Assembly: GCF_030406325.1 (NCBI RefSeq)
Contig: NZ_JAUEQY010000045.1
Location: forward strand, 1-64,000
Length of the DNA stretch: 64,000 nucleotides
Reading direction: 5' to 3'
Origin: Actinomadura sp. DC4
GTDB lineage: Bacteria; Actinomycetota; Actinomycetes; Streptosporangiales; Streptosporangiaceae
Shown: positions 9,057 to 17,974 of the stretch, in pieces
Numbering within the stretch: the stretch's first letter is position 1
Layout of the letters: each line of letters begins with the position of its first letter
The notes under the pieces: generated by a model
What the model saw: the letters and a program-made list of their open reading frames with translations, nothing else
Told to the model about the DNA's origin: nothing
Database searches by the model: none
Made by a program: the position numbers and the translations under genes

Positions 9057-9956
9057 TCAGTAGTACCAGGGGAAACGACCCCAGTCCGGAGAGCGCTTCT
9101 GCAGGAAGGAGTCACGCCCCTCGGCGGCCTCGTCGGTCATGTAAGCCAGCCGGGTCGCCTCACCGGCGAAGACCTGCTGGCCGACGAGCCCGTCGTCGAT
9201 CATGTTGAAGGCGAACTTCAGCATCCGCTGCGCCGTCGGGCTCTTGCCGTTGATCTTCCGGCCCCAGTCCAGCGCGGTCCGCTCCAGCTCTGCGTGCGGC
9301 ACGACCGCGTTGACCATGCCCATGCGATGGGCCGCCTCCGCGTCATAGGTGTCGCCGAGGAAGAAGATCTCCCGGGCGAACTTCTGCCCGACCTGCCGCG
9401 CGAGGTACGCCGAGCCGAAACCGCCGTCGAAGCTGGCGACGTCGGCGTCGGTCTGCTTGAAGCGCGCGTGCTCGCGGCTCGCCAGCGTCAGGTCGGCCAC
9501 GACGTGCAGGCTGTGCCCGCCGCCCGCGGCCCAGCCCGGCACCACGCAGATGACCACCTTGGGCATGAACCGGATCAGCCGCTGGACCTCCAGGATGTGC
9601 AGCCGCCCCGAGCGCGCCGGGTCGATCGTCTCGGCCGTCTCCCCCTCGGCGTACCGGTAGCCGTCGCGGCCACGGATCCGCTGGTCACCGCCCGAGCAGA
9701 ACGCCCAGCCACCGTCCTTGGGCGAGGGCCCGTTCCCGGTGAGCAGCACGCAGCCGACGTCGCTGGACATCCGCGCGTGGTCGAGCACGCGGTACAGCTC
9801 GTCCACGGTGTGCGGGCGGAACGCGTTGCGGACCTCGGGCCGGTTGAACGCGACGCGTACGGTGCCGTGGTCGACGGCCCGGTGGTAGGTGATGTCGGTG
9901 AGGTCGAAGCCCTCCACCGCCTTCCACGCGTCCGCGTCGAACAGCTCGGAGACCAT
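9057..9956 (-). CDS. menB: MenB, 1,4-dihydroxy-2-naphthoyl-CoA synthase
   Basis: This crotonase-fold enzyme of 299 residues closes the second ring of the naphthoquinone from o-succinylbenzoyl-CoA. Visible are the oxyanion-hole segment FCSGGDQRIRGRDGY, VVICVVPGWAAGGGHSLHVVADL, FKQTDADVASFDGGFGSAYLARQVG and the C-terminal SPDWGRFPWYY typical of MenB. The frame stays open far upstream, but the ATG at 9956 follows AAAGGA at good spacing and gives the family N-terminus. It is divergent from menE across a 178-bp regulatory region. Confidence 0.96.
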   Translation of the reverse strand: MVSELFDADAWKAVEGFDLTDITYHRAVDHGTVRVAFNRPEVRNAFRPHTVDELYRVLDHARMSSDVGCVLLTGNGPSPKDGGWAFCSGGDQRIRGRDGYRYAEGETAETIDPARSGRLHILEVQRLIRFMPKVVICVVPGWAAGGGHSLHVVADLTLASREHARFKQTDADVASFDGGFGSAYLARQVGQKFAREIFFLGDTYDAEAAHRMGMVNAVVPHAELERTALDWGRKINGKSPTAQRMLKFAFNMIDDGLVGQQVFAGEATRLAYMTDEAAEGRDSFLQKRSPDWGRFPWYY

Positions 9957-10048
9957 GCCGTGTCCTTTCGTGGGGTGAGGCGCCCTGCCATTCAAGCGGC
10001 TGCCGCCCGTGTGGTGGAGGGTGGGGTGGTGTTCGTGGATGGGGAGAT

Positions 10049-10083
10049 TTGATGTTTCCAGCCGCCCGCCTTTACATTGTAAG
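10049..10083 (+). promoter_or_regulatory. menE promoter with overlapping TTACATTGTAA palindrome
   Basis: A sigma70-like promoter is visible: TTGATG (10049-10054), 17-bp spacer, TTACAT (10072-10077), about 55 bp before the menE ATG. The -10 lies inside the imperfect palindrome CTTTACATTGTAAG (10070-10083). The same palindrome recurs at 13995 and 34027, the latter just upstream of a tetR gene. A repressor bound here would block menE transcription and could affect divergent menB. Confidence 0.55.
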
Positions 10084-10134
10084 TTCAACCGTGAAGTACC
10101 CGGGCCGCCGGCCTGGAATAGCCTGGCCCCTGTC

Positions 10135-11265
10135 ATGAGCCGAACCCTCCACGCCGTGGTCCTGCCACCCGGCCCGCTCCTCGCCCGCCGCCTCGAAGCC
10201 GCCCTCGACGGCAGCGGCCCCGCGATCTGCCCCCTCTCCCCCGCTCTGCCCGAACCCGCGCTGCGCGCCGTCCTCGACGCCCTGGCCCCGGCGGCCGTCG
10301 AGACCCCCGACGGCACGGCGGCCCGCGAGTCCGGCCGTCCCACGGACGCCGCCGTGCTGATCGCCACCTCGGGCTCGACCGGGCGACCCAAGATCGTCGA
10401 GCTGTCCGCCGAGGCCCTGCGGTTCTCCGCCAACGCGACGCTCCACCGCGTCGGCGCCGCCCCCGGCGACCGCTGGCTCTGCTGCCTGCCCACCGACCAC
10501 ATCGCCGGCATCCAGGTGCTCACCCGCTCCGTCGTCGCGGGCACCACCCCGATCATCCAGGAGCGCTTCTCCCCCGCCGAGGCACTGGCGAGCGGCGCCC
10601 AGCACATCTCCGTCGTACCGACCCAGCTGCGCCGCATGCTCGACCACGACCTGTCGGTGTTCTCCTCGATCCTGCTCGGCGGGGCCGCCGCTCCCCCGGA
10701 CCTCCTCGCGTCCGCACGGGCCGCGGGCGCGCGGGTCCTGACCACGTACGGCATGAGCGAGACGTGCGGCGGCTGCGTGTACGACGGCGTGCCGCTCGAC
10801 GGGGTCTCCGCCGCCGTGGGCGACGACGGGCGGATCCGCCTCGCGGGCCCGGTGCTGTTCGGCGGCTACCGGCTGCGGCCCGACCTGACCGCCGGCGTCC
10901 TGGACGGCGACTGGTTCGTCACCAGCGATCTCGGCGTGATCGAGAAGGGCACCCTGCGGATCCGCGGCCGGGCCGACGACGTGATCAACACCGGCGGCGA
11001 GAAGGTCGTCGCCGGCGAGGTCGAGCACCTGCTGCGCTCCCACCCGGCCGTCCAGGACGTCGTCGTGGTCGGCCGGCCCGACCAGGAGTGGGGCGAGCTG
11101 GTCACCGCCGTCGTCGTCGGGTCGGTCACCCTCGGCGAGCTGCGCGACCACGTACGCGCGACCCTGCCCGCCCACGCCGCCCCGCGCGCCCTCGAACTGG
11201 TCCCCGAGATCCCGCTGCTCCCATCGGGAAAGCCGGACCGCGTACGGCTCCGCCGCCCCCTCTGA
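10135..11265 (+). CDS. menE: MenE, o-succinylbenzoate-CoA ligase
   Basis: This adenylate-forming enzyme of 376 residues activates o-succinylbenzoate with CoA. It shows the P-loop-like ATSGSTGRPKIVELS, LPTDHIAGIQVL, the adenylate-binding TTYGMSETCGG, DWFVTSDLGVI with the hinge Asp, RGRADDVINTGGEKV, and the C-terminal catalytic lysine in PSGKPDRVRL. The protein is shorter than most acyl-CoA ligases because the N-terminal domain is compact, as in actinobacterial MenE. The ATG at 10135 is chosen because upstream codons read through the promoter. It is followed after 14 bp by a lipoprotein gene. Confidence 0.93.
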   Translation: MSRTLHAVVLPPGPLLARRLEAALDGSGPAICPLSPALPEPALRAVLDALAPAAVETPDGTAARESGRPTDAAVLIATSGSTGRPKIVELSAEALRFSANATLHRVGAAPGDRWLCCLPTDHIAGIQVLTRSVVAGTTPIIQERFSPAEALASGAQHISVVPTQLRRMLDHDLSVFSSILLGGAAAPPDLLASARAAGARVLTTYGMSETCGGCVYDGVPLDGVSAAVGDDGRIRLAGPVLFGGYRLRPDLTAGVLDGDWFVTSDLGVIEKGTLRIRGRADDVINTGGEKVVAGEVEHLLRSHPAVQDVVVVGRPDQEWGELVTAVVVGSVTLGELRDHVRATLPAHAAPRALELVPEIPLLPSGKPDRVRLRRPL

Positions 11266-11279
11266 GAGAATCCCCCACC

Positions 11280-11669
11280 GTGGTCGTACGTCATGGATTC
11301 GCGCTGGTGGCGCTGCTCGCACTCACCGGGTGCTCAAGTGGTGGGCCTACGCGGCAGCAGAAGCCCTCCGGCCCGCCCCTGGTCATCCCCAAGCCCTCCG
11401 CCGCGCCCACCGGGCGGCCGCGCCCGGTCGGCGCGGGCACGGTCTGCGGCCGGGTCACGACCGTCACCGGGGCCCCGGCCCGCGTGGTCGTCGTACGGGG
11501 ACGGACGACGTGCGCCGAGGCGCTGCGCGTCTTCCGCAAGTACAGCGACCCGGCGACGCCCGCCGAGGGCACCGCGGGCCTCGCGGTCATCGACCGCTGG
11601 ACATGCGAGAGCCGCCTGAAGGTCTCGACCTGCACACTCAGAGCCACGACGATCCAGGCGCGCTCGTGA
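11280..11669 (+). CDS. Small putative lipoprotein
   Basis: The 129-residue product starts at GTG 11280. It has a short basic N-terminus (VVRHG), a hydrophobic stretch FALVALLAL and a lipobox LTGC, so Cys 18 or so would be lipidated and the protein anchored outside the membrane. The mature part is Pro-rich at first (KPSGPPLVIPKPSAAP), then has a small domain with three cysteines and DRWTCESRLKVSTCTL near the C-terminus. I do not recognise the family. It lies 14 bp after menE and 13 bp before the RidA-like gene, so it is probably cotranscribed with them. Confidence 0.75.
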   Translation: MVVRHGFALVALLALTGCSSGGPTRQQKPSGPPLVIPKPSAAPTGRPRPVGAGTVCGRVTTVTGAPARVVVVRGRTTCAEALRVFRKYSDPATPAEGTAGLAVIDRWTCESRLKVSTCTLRATTIQARS

Positions 11670-11682
11670 GAGGAGATCACGG

Positions 11683-12165
11683 TTGGACATCGAGAACCGC
11701 CTGCGCGAGCTCGGGCTGACGCTGCCCGAGCCGATGCGGATGCAGCCCGGCCTCACCCTCCCGTTCCCCTGGGTACGGATCCGGGGCGGGCGCGCGTTCG
11801 TCTCCGGGCACGGCCCGCTGCTCGCCGACGGCTCCCTGGCCGGTCCGCTGGGGAAGGTCGGGGACCAGGTGACGCCGGGTGAGGCGTACGAGGCCGCGCG
11901 CCTGACCGGTCTCGCGGTGCTGGCCAGCCTGCGGCGCGAACTCGGCGACCTGAACCGGGTGACGGCCTGGCTGCGGGTCTTCGGCATGGTCAACGCGGCG
12001 CCGGGGTTCACCGACACCCCGGGCGTCATCAACGGCTTCTCGGACCTGATCCTTCGCCTGTGGGGGCCGGAGGCGGGCAGCCATGCCCGGTCGGCGGTCG
12101 GCATGGCCGAGCTCCCGTTCTCGATCCCCGTGGAGATCGAGGCCGAGGTCGAGATCGACGGCTGA
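11683..12165 (+). CDS. RidA/YjgF-family protein
   Basis: This 160-residue member of the Rid superfamily belongs to the longer subgroup beginning with ENRLRELGLTLPEP. Rid proteins are trimeric; RidA itself hydrolyses reactive enamine/imine intermediates, and other subgroups have different or unknown roles. Visible family features are RAFVSGHGPLLADGSL, EAYEAARLTGLAVLASL, VTAWLRVFGMVNAAPGF and VGMAELPFSIPVEIEAEVEI. The start is TTG with AGGAG seven bases upstream, as part of the menE-lipoprotein-rid transcript. Confidence 0.88.
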   Translation: MDIENRLRELGLTLPEPMRMQPGLTLPFPWVRIRGGRAFVSGHGPLLADGSLAGPLGKVGDQVTPGEAYEAARLTGLAVLASLRRELGDLNRVTAWLRVFGMVNAAPGFTDTPGVINGFSDLILRLWGPEAGSHARSAVGMAELPFSIPVEIEAEVEIDG

Positions 12166-12510
12166 GGCCGCCGTACGGGTCGCCGCCATCGCTGCTGTCC
12201 GCTCCGCCGGGCCGCGCTGGGCGCTTGGTCCGCAAGAGTGGCGCTTGTCACATGGGGAGTCGGCGAGGCGGCGATGACCAGGGCCGCCGGACCCGTACAG
12301 AGCGAGTGTCACAGCGCCGTCACCGGCCAGGACACGCTGCTGAGAGGACGATCGGAACGTCAGGCTTTACGGTGGACCGGCCCGCTTGTGCGTGAAAGTT
12401 TCCGCCCTGCGGGAACAACCCAGCCACAACCGCGCGTTTCGGATAGTGCGCGCATATGCGAACGACACACGTCCCATGCCGCCAAGCTACGAAGGGAGGG
12501 AGGTGTCCTC
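12166..12510 (+). promoter_or_regulatory. rpoD upstream region with possible ECF-type promoter
   Basis: No gene is supported in these 345 bp. GGAAC (12412-12416), a 19-bp spacer and GTT (12436-12438) resemble the GGAAT-N18-GTT promoters read by SigR/SigE-type factors, which are known to drive one hrdB promoter in Streptomyces. The spacer is one base long, so the assignment is tentative. GGGAGG at 12498-12503 is the ribosome-binding site of rpoD. Confidence 0.35.
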
Positions 12511-13914
12511 ATGCCGCGAAACGCCGCCGCTGCAGCGTCTGCAGCGCCGACCACGACGCCTCTCGAGGAGCTTCTCGACCGTGGCCGTTTCCAGGGGCAC
12601 CTCTCGCTCGACGAGGTGCGTCACGCCTTTCAGGAAGCCGGTATCACCCCCGCGCAAGGCCGCTCCATCATCCGCGAGCTGACCGACGCCGGGGTCCGGC
12701 TGGCCAGCGGGGACAAGGCCGCCGGTGAGCAGGCCACGTCCACCAAGAAAAAGGGTACGGGCACTGTCAAGAAGGCCCCGCCCGCAAAGCCTGACGCGTC
12801 GACGGCCAAGCCGAAGACCAAGGCGACCCGTACGAAGACCACCCGCACCTCACGGGCGAAGAAGGCCGAACCCGCCGAGGCCGTGGAGCCGGCCGAGGTC
12901 GAGCACGGACCGGCCCAGGACGAGGTCGCGCCCGCCGGAGCGACCACGGTCGAGTCCGACGACTTCGAGGTGGACGCGCCGACGGACCTCGATGACCAGT
13001 CATCGGTCATGGGCGACTCGGTGCACACCTACCTCAAGGCCATCGGCCGCCGGCAGCTGCTGACCGCGGCGCAGGAGGTCGACCTCGCCAAGCGCATCGA
13101 GGCCGGGCTCTACGCCGACCACAAGCTGGAGAGCGGCACGAAGCTGACCGCACGGGCCCGCGAGGACCTGCGGCTCATCGCCGAGGACGGCCAGCGGGCC
13201 AAGGCCCACATGCTGGAGGCCAACCTGCGGCTCGTCGTCTCGGTGGCCAAGAAGTACGCCGACCGCGGCCTGTCGCTGCTGGACGTCGTGCAGGAGGGCA
13301 ACCTCGGCCTGATCCGCGCCGTCGAGAAGTTCGACTACACCAAGGGCTACAAGTTCTCCACGTACGCCATGTGGTGGATCCGCCAGGCCATCCAGCGCGG
13401 CTTCGCCGACTCGGCCCGTACGATCCGGCTGCCCGTGCACGTCCTGGAGATGCTCAGCAAGCTGAGCCGCGTCGAGCGCGAGATGCACCAGCGCCTCGGC
13501 CGCGAGCCGACTCCGGAGGAACTGGGCGTCGAGCTGGACAAGAGCCCGGCGCAGGTGCAGGAGCTCCTGCGTACGAGCCGTCAGCCGATCAGCCTCGACT
13601 CCACGATCGGCGAGGACGGCGAGACCCGGATCGGCGACCTCATCGAGGACACCGACACCCCCGAGGCCTCCGAACTGGTCGACCGGCAGCTCATGGCCGA
13701 CCAGCTACGGCGTGCGCTGGGCGTCCTGTCGGCCCGCGAAGAGAAGATCATGGCGATGCGCTTCGGCCTGTACGACGGCACCCCGCGCACGCTGGACGAG
13801 ATCGGGAAGCACCTGGGCCTGACCCGCGAGCGGATCCGCCAGCTCGAGAAGGAGTCGCTGTCCAAGCTGCGGCACCCGAGCAACGCCCAGCCGCTGCTGG
13901 ACTTCGCCAGCTGA
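12511..13914 (+). CDS. rpoD: Principal RNA polymerase sigma factor (HrdB/SigA type)
   Basis: This 467-residue primary sigma factor has a long Lys/Ala/Pro-rich N-terminal region of the actinobacterial type ([16 protein letters not shown]). Region 1.2 begins near residue 168 ([16 protein letters not shown]). Region 2 lies near 239-310, with the core-binding and -10 recognition segment [17 protein letters not shown]. Region 4 is near 424-455 with [20 protein letters not shown]. The ATG at 12511 follows GGGAGG at 7 bp; the open frame further upstream (to 12238) is not sigma-like. It forms a single transcription unit closed by a strong hairpin. Confidence 0.96.
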   Translation: MPRNAAAAASAAPTTTPLEELLDRGRFQGHLSLDEVRHAFQEAGITPAQGRSIIRELTDAGVRLASGDKAAGEQATSTKKKGTGTVKKAPPAKPDASTAKPKTKATRTKTTRTSRAKKAEPAEAVEPAEVEHGPAQDEVAPAGATTVESDDFEVDAPTDLDDQSSVMGDSVHTYLKAIGRRQLLTAAQEVDLAKRIEAGLYADHKLESGTKLTARAREDLRLIAEDGQRAKAHMLEANLRLVVSVAKKYADRGLSLLDVVQEGNLGLIRAVEKFDYTKGYKFSTYAMWWIRQAIQRGFADSARTIRLPVHVLEMLSKLSRVEREMHQRLGREPTPEELGVELDKSPAQVQELLRTSRQPISLDSTIGEDGETRIGDLIEDTDTPEASELVDRQLMADQLRRALGVLSAREEKIMAMRFGLYDGTPRTLDEIGKHLGLTRERIRQLEKESLSKLRHPSNAQPLLDFAS

Positions 13915-13921
13915 CACCCGA

Positions 13922-13960
13922 ACGAGAAGAGGCCCCGCCGGTGGCGGGTCCTCTTCTCGT
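13922..13960 (+). terminator. Hairpin terminator of rpoD
   Basis: Perfect 11-bp arms ACGAGAAGAGG and CCTCTTCTCGT flank a GC-rich 17-nt loop that can itself pair (CCCGCC/GGCGGG). It begins eight bases after the rpoD stop. There is no long T-run, as usual for actinobacterial terminators. Confidence 0.85.
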
Positions 13961-13994
13961 GGGGCCCGTGTGGGGGGAGGTCCAGGCCCGGCGC

Positions 13995-14008
13995 CTTTAC
14001 ATTGTAGA
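13995..14008. repeat. Copy of the CTTTACATTGTAAG palindrome between rpoD and the hemD-like gene
   Basis: The sequence CTTTACATTGTAGA matches the menE promoter palindrome at its first twelve bases, and the preceding GCGC/CCGC context is also similar. It lies in the convergent space between the rpoD terminator and the 3' end of the HemD-like gene, where no promoter is needed by either gene. Confidence 0.5.
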
Positions 14009-14024
14009 TTTTTAAGGGCGGCGC

Positions 14025-15209
14025 TCAGGGGGCACCGGCGAGGGGCGGCGCGGGCGTGTTCTCGGTGAACAGCGGGTCGCAGGCCAGGCGGTAGCCGCGC
14101 TTGACCACGGTCTCCACCAGCCCGCCACCCCCCAGGCCCCGGCGCAGCCGCGCCACCGCCATCTCCACCGCGTGCTCGTCCGGCTGCGGGCGGCCGTACG
14201 ACCCTCCCCCGGTCAGGGACCGGCTGGGCAGCACCTCGCAGAGCTCGGCGCGGGAGACGACGTGTCCCGGCCGGCGGGCCAGTGCCCGCAGGATCGCCAT
14301 CGGCGCCGGCGCGATCGGCTTCAGCTGCCCGTCGAGGACCACCGCGTGCCCGCGGAGCTCCAGCGCGTGCCCGTGCACCGCCACCCGGCTCGCCCGGCGG
14401 GCCGGCAGCTCCACCGCCAACTCGCTCACGAGCGCGCCCAGCCGCGCCTGCTCCGGGGTGATCGTCGGCACTCCCCGCTCCTCCAGCGGAGCGGCGGTCA
14501 CCGGACCCACGCAGGCGGCGACCACGTGGGTGCGCAGCGCCTCCAGGAGCATCTCCTCCAGGCTGTCCTCGGCCGCCACCGCGAGCGTCGCGGCGACCGT
14601 CGGGGCGCTGGTGAAGGTGATCGCGTCCACCGTCCCGGCCACCGCCTGCCCGACGAGGCGGCGCAGCGGCGTCGGATCGTCGGTCCGCGCCCAGCGGTAC
14701 ACCGGGATCTCGACCACCTCCGCGCCCGCGCGCCGCAGCGTGCTCGTCAGCTGCGGGGTCGGCTCGCCGTACAGCTGCACCGCGATGCGCCGGCCGGTCA
14801 GGTCCTCTTCCAGGAGGTGCCGCAGCACCTCCTCCCAGCTCTCCGACAGGGGCGACCAGGTCTCGGCCATGCCGGCGGCGCGCACCGCTCCCCTGGCCCG
14901 CGGCCCGCGCGTCAGGATGCGCGCGTCGCCGAGCAGCTTGACCAGGTCCTCGTGCAGACCCCAGCCGTCGGCGGTCTCCAGCCACGCGCGGAAACCGACG
15001 GCGGTCGTGACGATCACGTCGTCCACCGGCTTGGACAGCATCGTTCGCGTCGCGTCGAGGAGCTCGGTGTCGTCGGCGAGCGGCACCAGGCGGATCGCCG
15101 GGGCGTACACCACCCGCGCCCCCCTGCGCTCCAGCAGCGCTGAGAGCTCCTCACGACGACGGGCGGCCGTGACCCCGACCGTGAAACCGGCGAGTGGCTC
15201 GTCGCTCAC
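14025..15209 (-). CDS. Uroporphyrinogen-III synthase-like protein fused to a winged-helix DNA-binding domain
   Basis: The 394-residue hybrid has a HemD-like N-terminal part (about 1-270; GFTVGVTAARRREELSALLERRG, DAITFTSAPTVAATL, ACVGPVTAAPLEERGV). An OmpR-type Trans_reg_C winged helix forms the C-terminus (VVLDGQLKPIAPAPMAILRALARRPGHVVSRAELCEVLP... HAVEMAVARLRRGL...VETVVKRGYRL). Similar fusions in actinobacteria (for example Rv0260c) occur with nitrite/nitrate assimilation genes and are thought to be regulators, but no nir genes are in this window. The start is GTG 15209 with GGAGG ten bases upstream; the open frame to 15413 has no family similarity. Confidence 0.88.
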   Translation of the reverse strand: MSDEPLAGFTVGVTAARRREELSALLERRGARVVYAPAIRLVPLADDTELLDATRTMLSKPVDDVIVTTAVGFRAWLETADGWGLHEDLVKLLGDARILTRGPRARGAVRAAGMAETWSPLSESWEEVLRHLLEEDLTGRRIAVQLYGEPTPQLTSTLRRAGAEVVEIPVYRWARTDDPTPLRRLVGQAVAGTVDAITFTSAPTVAATLAVAAEDSLEEMLLEALRTHVVAACVGPVTAAPLEERGVPTITPEQARLGALVSELAVELPARRASRVAVHGHALELRGHAVVLDGQLKPIAPAPMAILRALARRPGHVVSRAELCEVLPSRSLTGGGSYGRPQPDEHAVEMAVARLRRGLGGGGLVETVVKRGYRLACDPLFTENTPAPPLAGAP

Positions 15210-15661
15210 GGCTCGGCCACCTCCGCGCGTACGGATGCCCACCGCGTCGTGGTCATTGTCACCGCGCCACCTCCAGCACCAGCGGCTTGATCGAGAATGC
15301 CGGGCCATCGCCGAAGAACATCCGGCCGGGTCTTCCGGCCGGATGCCTTGACAAAGTAAGGTTCGTACGAGCCGTTGGCCCGGCCGTCGTTTCGGCGAGG
15401 TGACGGGCCGCACCCGGCGACGACGCCGGCCATCTGTTCCCCTCTCCCCGACAACGACTTGACCACGATCTTTACGACAGGGCGTTTCGGGCCTGGGTCC
15501 CGCTTGTTACCGCTGTGCTACAAGCCGCTCACCACTGCCCTGACCAGGGATTATCCGGGGCGGCTGAAGCACGGGATGAGAACAAGACTGTGTTTTCCCG
15601 GTCTCAGGCGGCAGCCTGGACAGTCGGGGCGGGCGATCGGCCCGGGGGCGAGAGGAAGCAC
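15210..15661. promoter_or_regulatory. Divergent intergenic region with a strong hairpin
   Basis: These 452 bp separate the divergent hemD-like and helD-like genes. ATCCGGCCGG-GTCTT-CCGGCCGGAT (15320-15344) is a perfect 10-bp inverted repeat with a 5-nt loop in the leader of the hemD-like gene. Directly beside it is CCTTGACAAAGTAAGG (15346-15361), which carries a plus-strand TTGACA. GCTTGT-N12-ACAAGC lies at 15502-15525, upstream of the helicase. I see no gene, and no clear copy of the rifamycin-associated element known from some HelR genes. Confidence 0.5.
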
Positions 15662-17971
15662 GTGATCACCAGTGAGATCGACCGGGAGCAGGAGTACGTC
15701 GCGCGGCTCTACGAGCGCGTCGACCTGATGCGGGAGCAGGCGTCGGCACGCCTCGCCGGCACTCTCGAGCAGAACGGCGGCACCCCGCAGGCCAGGATCG
15801 AGCGGGACGTCGCCGTCACCCGCTACGCCGAGCGGGTGGCCCGGCTCGACGCGGCCGAGAGCGGACTGTGCTTCGGCCGCATCGACCTGCGGGACGGAGG
15901 ACGCCGCCACATCGGCCGGATCGGGCTGCTCGACGAGTCCGCCGAGGGCGAGCCGCTGCTGATCGACTGGCGTGCCCCGGCCGCCCGGCCCTTCTACGTC
16001 GCCACCGCCGGCGCGCCGCAGGGCGTCAGCCGCCGGCGCCACATCGCCACCCGTGGCCGCCGCGTGGTCGGCCTGGACGACGAGGTGCTGGACCGCGACG
16101 GCCTCGCGGACGCGGGCGGGCTGACCGGGGAGGCCGCGCTGCTCGCCGCGGTGGAGGCCGGGCGGACCGGCCGGATGCGCGACATCGTCGCGACGCTCCA
16201 GGCCGAGCAGGACGACATCATCCGCTCGGCCCACCGAGGGATCCTCGTCGTGCAGGGCGGCCCGGGGACCGGGAAGACCGCCGTGGCCCTGCACCGCGCC
16301 GCGTACCTCCTCTACACGCACCGGCGGCTCGCCGCCCGCGGCGTGCTGGTCGTCGGCCCGAACGCCACCTTCCTCACCTACATCGGCCAGGTGCTGCCGG
16401 GCCTGGGCGAGACCAACGTCCTGCTCTCCACGGTCGCCGAGCTGTTCCCCGGGGTCACCGCGGACCGCCACGAGTCCACGGCCGCCGCCGAGGTCAAGGG
16501 CCGGGCCGCGATGGCGGAGGTGGTGGCCTCGGCCGTACGGGCCCGGCAGGCGCCCGGGCCGCTGGAGGTGGAGTTCGGCGGAGAGACGCTCCGGATCGAA
16601 CGCGAGACGCTGCTGCGTGCCGCCGAGCGCGCGCGGGCGACCCGGCTCCCCCACAACCAGGCCCGGCCGATCTTCCAGCGGGAGGTCGTGGCCGAGCTCG
16701 CCGCACTGCTGGCCGACTCGACGCGACGGCTCACCGCACGCCTGGAGGCCGAGGTCGCCGACGTGCTCGCCGGCACCGAGGACGCCATCGCCGAGGACCT
16801 GGCGAGCATGCCCGCCGCGTTCGAGGAGGACACCGGCGATCTCGACCTGCGGCCGGAGCTGTGGGAGGACCCGGGCGTACGCGCCGCCGTCGAGGAGCAG
16901 TGGCCCGCGCTGACGCCCCAGCGGCTGCTGGCGGACCTGTTCGCCGACGCGGACCGTCTCGCCTCGGCCGCCCCGGACCTGACCCCGGCCGAGCGCGCGT
17001 CGCTGCTGCGTCCTCCGGGCGGCTGGAGCCCCGCCGACGTGCCGCTGCTCGACGAGGCCGCCGAACTCCTCGGCCGTGACGAGCGCGCGGCCGAACGCCG
17101 GGCGGCGCGGGCGCGCGAGCAGCGGGTCGCGTACGCGCAGGGCGTGCTCGACATCGCGGCCGGCTCGTGGTCCGCGGACGAGGCGCTGAGCGCCGCCGAC
17201 CTGCTGGGCGCCGAGGACCTGGCCGACCGGCACGAGGAGCGCGACCACCGTACGGTCGCCGAGCGCGCGGCGGCCGACCGTACCTGGGCGTTCGGCCATG
17301 TGATCGTGGACGAGGCGCAGGAGCTGTCGGAGATGGCCTGGCGGCTGCTGATGCGGCGCTGCCCCAGCCGGTCGATGACGATCGTCGGCGACGTCGCCCA
17401 GACCGGCAGCGCGGCGGGCACCACGTCGTGGGGCCATGTCCTGGCGCCGCACGCCGGCGACCGGTGGCGGCTGGCCCGGCTGTCGGTGAACTACCGCACC
17501 CCGGCCGAGGTGATGACGGCGACCGAGGACGTACTCGCCGCGATCGACCCGGACCAGGAGCCGCCCCGGTCCGTACGCGAGACGGGGGTACGGCCGTGGC
17601 GGCTCGCCGTCGCGGCCGGCGCGCTGCCGTCGAGGCTGGCCGAGGTCGCCGCCGAAGAGGTGGAGTCCCTGGGCGACGGCAGGCTCGCGGTGATCGTCCC
17701 CGACAGCCGGGCCGCCGAGCTGGGCGTGGCGGTGCCGTCCGCCTCCGGCGACGAACCCGACCTGACGAGCAGGGTCGTGCTGCTGGGCGTGCGGCAGGCC
17801 AAGGGGCTGGAGTTCGACTCGGTGCTGATCGCCGACCCGGCCGCGATCCTCGCCGAGTCGCCGCGCGGGCGCGGCGACCTGTACGTGGCGATGACGCGGA
17901 CCACCCGGCGCCTCGGCATCCTGCACTCCGGGCCGGCGCCGTCCGAGATCGCCGCCGTACCGCCGCGCTGA
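15662..17971 (+). CDS. HelD-family RNA polymerase-associated SF1 ATPase
   Basis: This 769-residue UvrD/Rep-like protein belongs to the HelD/HelR family. The N-terminal coiled-coil (EIDREQEYVARLYERVDLMREQ) is the arm that enters the RNA polymerase secondary channel. Walker A is GGPGTGKTAVALHRAAYLLYTHR (about 198-220), Walker B VIVDEAQELSEMAWRLL (about 549), then GDVAQTGS, and the C-terminal RecA lobe has RQAKGLEFDSVLI and YVAMTRTTRRL. HelD proteins recycle stalled polymerase; the HelR subgroup protects against rifamycins. Which subgroup this is cannot be decided here. The start is GTG 15662 with AGGAAG upstream. Confidence 0.9.
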   Translation: MITSEIDREQEYVARLYERVDLMREQASARLAGTLEQNGGTPQARIERDVAVTRYAERVARLDAAESGLCFGRIDLRDGGRRHIGRIGLLDESAEGEPLLIDWRAPAARPFYVATAGAPQGVSRRRHIATRGRRVVGLDDEVLDRDGLADAGGLTGEAALLAAVEAGRTGRMRDIVATLQAEQDDIIRSAHRGILVVQGGPGTGKTAVALHRAAYLLYTHRRLAARGVLVVGPNATFLTYIGQVLPGLGETNVLLSTVAELFPGVTADRHESTAAAEVKGRAAMAEVVASAVRARQAPGPLEVEFGGETLRIERETLLRAAERARATRLPHNQARPIFQREVVAELAALLADSTRRLTARLEAEVADVLAGTEDAIAEDLASMPAAFEEDTGDLDLRPELWEDPGVRAAVEEQWPALTPQRLLADLFADADRLASAAPDLTPAERASLLRPPGGWSPADVPLLDEAAELLGRDERAAERRAARAREQRVAYAQGVLDIAAGSWSADEALSAADLLGAEDLADRHEERDHRTVAERAAADRTWAFGHVIVDEAQELSEMAWRLLMRRCPSRSMTIVGDVAQTGSAAGTTSWGHVLAPHAGDRWRLARLSVNYRTPAEVMTATEDVLAAIDPDQEPPRSVRETGVRPWRLAVAAGALPSRLAEVAAEEVESLGDGRLAVIVPDSRAAELGVAVPSASGDEPDLTSRVVLLGVRQAKGLEFDSVLIADPAAILAESPRGRGDLYVAMTRTTRRLGILHSGPAPSEIAAVPPR

Positions 17972-17974
17972 GGC

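Noticed and set aside
9057-10754. 565-codon frame as a longer menB product
   Set aside because: The upstream part reads through the divergent promoter and antisense to menE; the ATG at 9956 has a ribosome-binding site and the family N-terminus.
12238-12510. N-terminal extension of the sigma factor
   Set aside because: The extra 91 codons have no sigma-factor similarity and pass through the promoter region; GGGAGG fixes the ATG at 12511.
15346-15361. CCTTGACAAAGTAAGG as a fourth copy of the CTTTACATNGTAAG palindrome
   Set aside because: The ends agree but the centre (GACAAAG) differs at several positions, so it was kept only as a possible -35 region.
15400-15661. Rifamycin-associated element upstream of the HelD-like gene
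   Set aside because: No sequence resembling the known element was found; only GCTTGT-N12-ACAAGC is present.
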